Source of the DNA: CBDCUF01 sp965222525
GTDB taxonomy: Bacteria; Pseudomonadota; Alphaproteobacteria; Rickettsiales; UBA8987
Assembly (NCBI GenBank): GCA_965222525.1
Contig: OZ244955.1
Span: 1,674,001-1,738,000, forward strand
Direction: 5' to 3'
DNA: 64,000 bases
Position numbers and translations under genes: made by a program. The notes under the pieces are model-generated. The model had not been told where the DNA came from, did no database searches, and was given only the letters and a program-made list of their open reading frames with translations. How positions within the stretch are numbered: position 1 is the first letter of the stretch; every line of letters begins with the position of its first letter. Shown here piece by piece: positions 58,978 through 64,000 of this stretch.

Positions 58978-59790
58978 ATGAATAATAGAATTAAATCTGC
59001 ATTTGACGGGGTGAAAGCCGAAAACCGTACGGCATTGGTGACTTACACCATGGCTTGTGACCCTGACCCTGCAACTTCACTGCAAATAATGCAGGAAATG
59101 GCGGAAAATGGTGCGGATATTATAGAGTTGGGCATCCCGTTTTCCGACCCCATGGCCGATGGTCCGACCATTCAGGAGGCAGCAATCCGTGCACTCAATG
59201 CCGGTTGCAATATGCGGGAAGTATTTGATATTGCACGGAAATTTCGTACGCACAATCAGAATACACCGATAATCCTGATGGGATATTACAATCCGATTTA
59301 TCGTTATGGTATTGATAAATTTGTCAAGGATGCAGTGGAAATCGGGATTGACGGGGTCATTATTGTTGATTTACCGCCTGAGGAAGAGGGGGAATTCACT
59401 GATATTGCTACTCCTGCCGGGCTTTCGCTGATAAAACTTACTGCCCCTACTACGGATAAACAGCGTGCTGAAAAAATCTTGCAGAATGCAACAGGTTTTG
59501 TATATCATATTTCAGTTGCAGGCGTAACTGGGCAAAAAAAACCTGATATCAGTATAATAGAAAAGAAACTTAATCTATTACAGAAAGCAACTGATTTGCC
59601 AATAGTAGTCGGTTTTGGCATCAAAACACCCGAACAGGCGGCAAAAATTGCCAGTGCAAAAAATATAAGCGGGATTGTGGTCGGCTCGGCTTTTGTCAGG
59701 TTGATCCAAGAAAACTCACCGAAAAAATCTGTGGAAGCCATATCCGGCCTTACAAAATCTATATCAGATGCTTTATCGGGGACAAACTAA
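58978..59790 (+). CDS. trpA: Tryptophan synthase alpha chain
   Basis: 270 residues. TYTMACDPDPATSLQIMQEM, ADIIELGIPFSDPMADGPTI with the catalytic Glu and Asp, MGYYNPIYRYGIDKFVKDAV, YHISVAGVTGQKKPDISIIE and VVGFGIKTPEQAAKIASAKN. It cleaves indole-glycerol phosphate. It is the last gene of the series; its stop codon shares bases with the stop codon of the convergent rpmJ. Confidence 0.96.
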   Translation: MNNRIKSAFDGVKAENRTALVTYTMACDPDPATSLQIMQEMAENGADIIELGIPFSDPMADGPTIQEAAIRALNAGCNMREVFDIARKFRTHNQNTPIILMGYYNPIYRYGIDKFVKDAVEIGIDGVIIVDLPPEEEGEFTDIATPAGLSLIKLTAPTTDKQRAEKILQNATGFVYHISVAGVTGQKKPDISIIEKKLNLLQKATDLPIVVGFGIKTPEQAAKIASAKNISGIVVGSAFVRLIQENSPKKSVEAISGLTKSISDALSGTN

Positions 59791-59912
59791 CCCTGGCGGG
59801 CTTTAAGGCGTGGATTCTTCTTGTTGATAACGTAAACCTTGCCCTTGCGGCGGATAACACGGCAATCCTTATCGCGCTTCTTCGCAGATTTCAATGAACT
59901 TAAAACTTTCAT
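59787..59912 (-). CDS. rpmJ: Ribosomal protein L36
   Basis: 41 residues: MKVLSSLKSAKKRDKDCRVI followed by RRKGKVYVINKKNPRLKARQ and G. This is the longer, zinc-ligand-poor form of L36 common in alphaproteobacteria; only one cysteine (DKDCRV) remains. It binds the large subunit. Its stop overlaps that of trpA by three bases. It stands alone, not in the spc operon. Confidence 0.93.
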   Translation of the reverse strand: MKVLSSLKSAKKRDKDCRVIRRKGKVYVINKKNPRLKARQG

Positions 59913-59985
59913 TTCTACTTCCTTATTCCAAAAGAGCGCGGAGTTTATATAATTTCACAAGGAATGTCAAATATTTTGTGTATTT

Positions 59986-60129
59986 GTCATGCTGAACTTG
60001 TTTCAGCATCTATCTATCAACATCCCTGCTGCTAAAAATTGGCGGCCAGCCTGTCAAAGTACAAAATCGATTATGCATTACTACGATCTGCCATAGGATA
60101 AATGGATCCTGAAACAAGTTCAGGATGAC
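59986..60129. repeat. Family A palindromic element, full-length copy (A4)
   Basis: 144 bp. Ends GTCATGCTGAACTTGTTTCA and TGAAACAAGTTCAGGATGAC; the interior keeps GTACAAAATCGATTAT and CATAGGATAAATGG in place of the A1/A3 words. It lies between rpmJ and rimM. Confidence 0.85.
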
Positions 60130-60156
60130 ATCAATTTTAGTTGATAACTATACATG

Positions 60157-60672
60157 CTAACCTTGCACAAACACAACATCTGGAGGAATGATAGTAATAT
60201 ATCCTTGTTCTATGCCAACTTCAGGAAAAATCATCTCGATAAATGGATACATTTCGGTTTTTCCGCTGGTGAGGAGGATTTCCACAATATCTCCTGCTCC
60301 GAAATTATCCACTGCAACCACCTCTCCAAACCTGCTGCCATCCGACAGACGAGCCTCAAGCCCTATCAAATCGACGTAATAATAGGAATCATCATCCGCA
60401 GCGGGAAGTGTATCCCGTTCTATATATAACTCCGCCCCTGCAAGCTTTTCCGCCTGATTGCGGCTGGTAATGCCATCAATATCGGCAATGATTATATCAT
60501 TTTTAATGCTGGTAATATGTAGGGAGTAAGAAGCACCATTATTATCATAAATATCACTATATTTGGTGACATCCTCAGGATTTTCAGTGTAAGCCCTGAT
60601 TTTTACCTGCCCCCTCACACCATGTGCAGAAAGAATTTTCGCTATAAGGATTTTCTCGTCTTTTTCAGGCAT
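60157..60672 (-). CDS. rimM: 16S rRNA processing protein RimM
   Basis: 171 residues. ILIAKILSAHGVRGQVKIRA at the N-terminus, then DIDGITSRNQAEKLAGAELY, DDDSYYYVDLIGLEARLSDG, DNFGAGDIVEILLTSGKTEM, and YPFIEMIFPEVGIEQGYITI at the PRC-barrel end. It helps 30S maturation by binding S19. It follows rpsP but trmD and rplS do not follow, so the usual rpsP-rimM-trmD-rplS operon is broken. Confidence 0.94.
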   Translation of the reverse strand: MPEKDEKILIAKILSAHGVRGQVKIRAYTENPEDVTKYSDIYDNNGASYSLHITSIKNDIIIADIDGITSRNQAEKLAGAELYIERDTLPAADDDSYYYVDLIGLEARLSDGSRFGEVVAVDNFGAGDIVEILLTSGKTEMYPFIEMIFPEVGIEQGYITIIPPDVVFVQG

Positions 60673-60762
60673 GTATAGCCTTTGAGAAGGTGGTGTTCAG
60701 TGCTCTGTGTAGGGTGTTCGGACTTTTCTGTTGTCATACAGTACACTGACACCGAACACTTT

Positions 60763-60843
60763 GCTCCCCCCCCCACCAATCGCCTGCGTTCCTACGGAAC
60801 TTGGCTCTTGTACTCCCCCACAAGGGGGGAGTGGTGGTCACGT
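60763..60843. repeat. Family D element, partial copy (D3)
   Basis: TGCTCCCCCCCCCACCAATC, GGAACTTGGCTCTTGTACTC and CCCCACAAGGGGGGAGTGGT match one arm of the D1 element (34473-34652). It is preceded by the degenerate words GTGTTCAGTGCTCTG and GTACACTGACACCGAACAC (60690-60760). It separates rpsP and rimM. Confidence 0.72.
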
Positions 60844-60864
60844 ATTCAAGTTAAAGTACTATAA

Positions 60865-61419
60865 CTATTCCTTCTTCTCTTCCTCTACAGACTCGGACTC
60901 CGCCTTTTCTTCAGATTCTTCTGCTTTCTTATTCTCTTCAGGTTTGGCTTCTTCTTTGGGAGCTTCCTCAGGTTTTTCTTCGCTATCCGCACTTGCCTTT
61001 TCAGCAGCTTTTGCTTCCGCGGCTTCTACCTCTGCCTTGGCTTTGGCCTCCGCTTCCTCTGCGGCTTTCTTCTCGGCCTCAGCCTTCTTCTTCGCTTCTA
61101 TTTCTTCACGCTTCAGCTCAACCCGTGCTGCCTGCCTGGCATTCAGCAATTTCACAACCTTGTTATCCTGCCCTATATTCTCCGCATTCAGGAAAGTCAC
61201 CACCTTTTTACTAGGCTGCGCACCTTTGGACAGCCAGTATTCAATACGATCCTTCTGCAGGACAACCCGCTTTTCATCATCCTTGGCCAGCATCGGGTTA
61301 TATGAGCCAATACGCTCTATATAACGGCCATCACGTGGCGCACGGCTATCCGCTACCACTATCCTGTAATACGGGCGCTTCTTCGCTCCGCCCCTTGCCA
61401 AACGTATTTTTGTAGACAT
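60865..61419 (-). CDS. rpsP: Ribosomal protein S16 with long acidic tail
   Basis: 184 residues against about 80-90 in the core family. MSTKIRLARGGAKKRPYYRI, VVADSRAPRDGRYIERIGSY and KDRIEYWLSKGAQPSKKVVT give the S16 fold up to residue 100. Residues 101-184 are Glu/Ala/Lys-rich with net negative character and likely helical or disordered. S16 tails exist in alphaproteobacteria; this one is long. It binds 16S rRNA early in assembly. Confidence 0.95.
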   Translation of the reverse strand: MSTKIRLARGGAKKRPYYRIVVADSRAPRDGRYIERIGSYNPMLAKDDEKRVVLQKDRIEYWLSKGAQPSKKVVTFLNAENIGQDNKVVKLLNARQAARVELKREEIEAKKKAEAEKKAAEEAEAKAKAEVEAAEAKAAEKASADSEEKPEEAPKEEAKPEENKKAEESEEKAESESVEEEKKE

Positions 61420-61485
61420 AAACTTTCCTGTTGTATTTTATAAAGGAGGCGCTTTTTAGCCCAAAATTACACTAATGTAAAGTGT

Positions 61486-61656
61486 TTATCCGATATCCTT
61501 GGTGAAATAATGAAAAATCCGCAAGATTATAAATATGCTGACAAACAGCGACATCGCAAGCAGGAACTTCTGCCACCATATTAAATCCATAAACCAATCG
61601 AAGCAACTGCCGAAATCAACACAGGAGGCTTTCATTCTGCCAATAAACTCACCCAT
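61486..61656 (-). CDS. Small single-pass membrane protein downstream of murB (B)
   Basis: 56 residues: MGEFIGRMKASCVDFGSCFD, then WFMDLIWWQKFLLAMSLFVS and IFIILRIFHYFTKDIG. One membrane helix (about 28-46). AGGGGG lies before the ATG. It begins eight bases after the stop of the preceding small gene (61665-61844), so three genes murB-59aa-56aa form a series. I recognise no family. Confidence 0.6.
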   Translation of the reverse strand: MGEFIGRMKASCVDFGSCFDWFMDLIWWQKFLLAMSLFVSIFIILRIFHYFTKDIG

Positions 61657-61664
61657 AATTCCCC

Positions 61665-61844
61665 CTAGTTATACTTATCCATAAACATTGCTGCAATTAC
61701 AATATATATCAGTATCAATAGCCCGATTGCGCCAAGGCCGAATACTACCGCAGCCCCTACCGAAAGTGAATCCAGCCAGGCCAGAAAATCATCCAGTGAA
61801 CTAACCTCGGTAATCGCAACCGCAGAATTTATAATATCATCCAT
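61665..61844 (-). CDS. Small single-pass membrane protein overlapping the murB stop (A)
   Basis: 59 residues: MDDIINSAVAITEVSSLDDF, then LAWLDSLSVGAAVVFGLGAI, GLLILIYIVIAAMFMDKYN. One hydrophobic helix (about 30-52). Its ATG overlaps the last codons of murB (CGATGGATGA), so it is probably translated by coupling. I recognise no family; a cell-envelope role is only suggested by the neighbour. Confidence 0.62.
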   Translation of the reverse strand: MDDIINSAVAITEVSSLDDFLAWLDSLSVGAAVVFGLGAIGLLILIYIVIAAMFMDKYN

Positions 61845-62772
61845 CGACCTTCTCCCCTACCCTTTTGATTTCCCATTCCAGCTCAACACTAAACTTCTCT
61901 CGAACATGGCGGCGTACCTCCTCGCCTAAACCTTCCAGATCCGCAGCAGTCGCACTCCCCAGGTTCACCATGAAATTACAGTGCTTTTCAGACATCTGCG
62001 CACCACCTGTTTGTAACCCACGACAGCCCGCTTCGTCAATAAGCTGCCATGCTTTTTTTCCTTTAAGGTGTTCTGGTAGACTATCAGGGGAGGGATTCTT
62101 GAACGTACTCCCACCGGTTTGTGTACGGATTGGTTGGGTCTCCTCACGTTTTGCCGAAATTTCTTCCATGCGTTTCTGAATCTCCACAGGATCATCTTTT
62201 TGTGTTTGAAAAGTTGCCTTGGTAAAAATCCACGAATCCGGCAGGCTGTTTTTGCGGTATGAAAACCCCATATCCTCATTGGCTATAGTATGTATATTCC
62301 CCTCCATATCAACCGCTTCTGCTTCGGTAAGATGCTCGGAAACTTCACTGCCATACGCTCCGGAATTCATCGCCAATGTACCGCCTATAGTACCAGGAAT
62401 CCCGCTTAGAAACTCAAGACCTGCCCTGCTCTGTATCTGACAGAATTTCGCCACATTAGGGCTTAGCGCAGCAGCTCCGGCAGTAATTTTACCACCATCC
62501 GCTGTAATATCGGCAAAACCGCGCCCCAGACGAATCACAACTCCTTTTATCCCACCATCACGGATAATAATATTGGAGCCTACACCAATTATTGTAATCG
62601 GCAGGTTGTCTGGCTTGTGCTTCAGAAAATAGGATAAATCCTCGGTATCAGCAGGACGAAACAAAACTTCCGCACATCCACCAACCCGAAACCAGCCAAT
62701 CTTCGACAAATCAGCCTGCTCCCTGTATTTCCCACGTATTTCCGGTAAGTTCCCTAACATAATACAGGACAT
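61837..62772 (-). CDS. murB: UDP-N-acetylenolpyruvoylglucosamine reductase
   Basis: 311 residues. FRVGGCAEVLFRPADTEDLS, ITIIGVGSNIIIRDGGIKGV (FAD binding), FLSGIPGTIGGTLAMNSGAY, and TGGSTFKNPSPDSLPEHLKG. It reduces the enolpyruvyl ether to UDP-N-acetylmuramate. The family is type I by its length and the loop region. murC and ddl are not adjacent; two tiny membrane genes follow. Confidence 0.95.
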   Translation of the reverse strand: MSCIMLGNLPEIRGKYREQADLSKIGWFRVGGCAEVLFRPADTEDLSYFLKHKPDNLPITIIGVGSNIIIRDGGIKGVVIRLGRGFADITADGGKITAGAAALSPNVAKFCQIQSRAGLEFLSGIPGTIGGTLAMNSGAYGSEVSEHLTEAEAVDMEGNIHTIANEDMGFSYRKNSLPDSWIFTKATFQTQKDDPVEIQKRMEEISAKREETQPIRTQTGGSTFKNPSPDSLPEHLKGKKAWQLIDEAGCRGLQTGGAQMSEKHCNFMVNLGSATAADLEGLGEEVRRHVREKFSVELEWEIKRVGEKVDG

Positions 62773-62855
62773 AAAAAACCACTTTACTTTCTTTCTGATT
62801 CACGTTACAGAGTTTCGCGTTTTAGGCCAAGTTTTAAAGTTAATTCAGGCATAAT

Positions 62856-63191
62856 ATGGCATATTTAGTTACCGAACAATGTATTAAATGTAAATACACC
62901 GATTGTGTGGAGGTGTGCCCTGTTGATTGCTTCTATGAAGGTGAGAATATGCTGGTTATCAACCCTGATGAGTGCATAGATTGTGGGGTGTGTGAGCCGG
63001 AATGCCCTGCCGAGGCGATTGAGGCCGAATCCGAGGATAATGTGAAATGGCTTGAGCTAAACCGTGAATATTCGGAGAAATGGCCGAATGTAACGGTAAA
63101 TGGTGGTAGTTTGCCGGATGCCGATGATTACAAGGGCGAAGAGGACAAGTTTGACAAGTATTTCTCTCCCGAACCGGGTCAGGGAACCTAG
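62856..63191 (+). CDS. fdxA: Ferredoxin, 7Fe/8Fe type (FdxA)
   Basis: 111 residues. MAYLVTEQCIKCKYTDCVEV, CPVDCFYEGENMLVINPDEC, IDCGVCEPECPAEAIEAESE. Both cluster sets are clear; the first has C-x2-C-x4-C-x3-C spacing as in Azotobacter-type seven-iron ferredoxins. The C-terminal extension is acidic. It is conserved next to carD in alphaproteobacteria, as here. Confidence 0.94.
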   Translation: MAYLVTEQCIKCKYTDCVEVCPVDCFYEGENMLVINPDECIDCGVCEPECPAEAIEAESEDNVKWLELNREYSEKWPNVTVNGGSLPDADDYKGEEDKFDKYFSPEPGQGT

Positions 63192-63192
63192 A

Positions 63193-63247
63193 AAAATTGT
63201 ATACTACAGTGACTTTGCCAGAAATTACCGTCGGTAGATACAATTTT
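63193..63247. repeat. Inverted repeat between the ferredoxin gene and carD
   Basis: AAAATTGTATACTAC (63193-63207) and GTAGATACAATTTT (63234-63247) are inverse complements with one extra base, giving a 14-bp stem and a 26-base loop. It begins right after the fdxA stop codon. It may end transcription or act as an operator; a T-run is lacking, so it is not a normal rho-independent terminator. Confidence 0.6.
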
Positions 63248-63369
63248 ATGTAGTTTTTAGTTTTATTTTATGGTATTATGATAAAGAGGGAGTGCTAGGA
63301 TCTACAGCTAATTTCAAGAGGTAACCTTTTGAGATAGTTGTTTTTTTGTTCAATAATCAAGGAGCTGAT

Positions 63370-63909
63370 ATGACACAGGAAGTAGAATTGAAAAAAGGAA
63401 CCAAGGTTGTTTATCCCGCGCATGGTGTAGGGGAGATTCTCGGTATGGAAAATCAGACTGTTGCGGGTACCGAAATTACTACATATGTCGTGAGTTTTGA
63501 GCGCGACAAGATGACATTACGCATTCCGGTTAAAAAGGCAAAAGTATCCGGTTTGCGCGAGCTGTGTTCTGTCGGTGAACTTGAGCGGGTACGTAAGACC
63601 CTGAAAGGCCGCGCTAAAACCAGTCGCGGTATGTGGAGCCGCCGTGCCAAGGAATATGAGTCAAAAATCAACTCCGGCAATATTGTATCGCTTGCCGAGG
63701 TCGTGCGCGATTTACATAAGAATGTTGATGATCCGGATCGTTCATATAGCGAGCGGATGATTTATGAGAATGCACTGAACCGTCTGGCCGGTGAGTTTTC
63801 TGCGGTTGAGAAGGTTGATTTTGGACAAGCTACAGACAATCTCATAAAAACTATCAATGATAACAAGCCAAAAGTTGAGAATGACAACACGGAAGGGGTT
63901 GCGGCTTAG
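63370..63909 (+). CDS. carD: CarD-family transcriptional regulator
   Basis: 179 residues from the ATG at 63370 with AAGGAG five bases upstream; the frame is open 24 bases earlier from a TTG. VELKKGTKVVYPAHGVGEIL is the Tudor-like RNA polymerase interaction domain, then FERDKMTLRIPVKKAKVSGL, and a helical DNA-binding domain (SRGMWSRRAKEYESKINSGN, LAEVVRDLHKNVDDPDRSYS, ERMIYENALNRLAGEFSAVE). CarD binds RNA polymerase beta and stabilises open promoters. A TGGTATTAT-type -10 near 63271 lies upstream. Confidence 0.95.
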   Translation: MTQEVELKKGTKVVYPAHGVGEILGMENQTVAGTEITTYVVSFERDKMTLRIPVKKAKVSGLRELCSVGELERVRKTLKGRAKTSRGMWSRRAKEYESKINSGNIVSLAEVVRDLHKNVDDPDRSYSERMIYENALNRLAGEFSAVEKVDFGQATDNLIKTINDNKPKVENDNTEGVAA

Positions 63910-63949
63910 CTTTGTCTGGTTATTAACGAAATTACTGATTCTTGGTCAG

Positions 63950-63980
63950 GGGCGGGAGCGATTAACACTTCCGCCCATTT
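63950..63980 (+). terminator. Possible terminator after carD
   Basis: GGGCGGGAG (63950-63958) and CTTCCGCCC (63968-63976) form a nine-base stem with one G-T pair and a nine-base loop, followed by ATTTTAG. It lies about 40 bases after the carD stop. The T-run is short, so confidence is moderate. Confidence 0.55.
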
Positions 63981-64000
63981 TAGTTTGTGCAACTCTTCTG

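Noticed and set aside
1..64000. tRNA, rRNA or CRISPR arrays
   Set aside because: Intergenic regions were read for cloverleaf-type pairs and for regularly spaced identical repeats; only palindromic elements and degenerate tandem words were found.

Overview
The window is chromosomal DNA of an alphaproteobacterium with moderate GC and AT-rich intergenic regions. The evidence is the cmk-rpsA-ihfB-lapA-trpF-trpB-trpA gene order, a 41-residue L36 protein that begins MKVLSSLKSAKKR, the long lysine-rich tails on S2 and S16, an alphaproteobacterial-type SerC, and split nuoABCD and rpsB-tsf-pyrH clusters. It makes tryptophan, arginine, methionine (MetE) and serine, has a flagellar MotB, and respires both oxygen (NDH-1) and nitrate. 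That argues for a free-living or facultatively host-associated lineage, not a strongly reduced obligate endosymbiont. I cannot assign a genus from sequence alone.

Layout. 1-5.5 kb: ClpA C-terminus, a DUF192 protein, an orphan VirB2/TrbC-type pilin, TatA, an orphan ABC ATPase and a KefB-like antiporter. 5.9-16.5 kb: a complete respiratory nitrate operon on the minus strand (narK1-narK2-narG-narH-narJ-narI-ppiC-like), with an FNR/Dnr-like box at the right distance from its promoter. 16.6-22.8 kb: nadE, two small unknown genes, pyrH, another small unknown gene, tsf and rpsB. 23-25 kb: motB and a small phage-type lysis remnant (holin-like, Rz-like, nested Rz1-like). 25-32 kb: glpD, ftsK, holC, mnhB, bolA, an XRE regulator and DUF1223. 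32-36 kb: nuoD, C, B and A with small membrane genes and repeats wedged between them. 36-48 kb: serC, a cysteine-repeat secreted protein, a glycosyltransferase, metE, a double ABC ATPase, an ankyrin protein, acnA and ccmA. 48-64 kb: carA, lolA, argB, an unknown gene, murG, the cmk-to-trpA operon, rpmJ, rimM, rpsP, two tiny membrane genes, murB, ferredoxin and carD.

The most unusual signal is a shared promoter. Four unrelated small unknown genes (18.9, 20.2, 36.4 and 51.7 kb) each carry nearly the same 32-33 bp block: a direct repeat resembling a two-component or CtrA-type operator that covers the -35 position, followed at fixed distance by a TATAAT-like -10. The promoter region of the VirB2-like pilin shares an 18-bp block with one of these sites. 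This looks like a dispersed, activator-dependent regulon of small proteins, possibly tied to a type IV secretion system encoded elsewhere.

The second theme is intergenic invasion. At least five families of palindromic, MITE-like elements, plus degenerate 'word-play' tandem sequences, sit between genes and often inside operons (rpsB/tsf, nuoB/nuoC, the lysis cassette, both sides of argB). Other oddities are a nitrate-operon PpiC homologue lacking its isomerase domain, a NarK1 with an approximately 70-residue insertion, a MurG with a low-complexity insertion, and charged tails on ribosomal proteins S1, S2 and S16.
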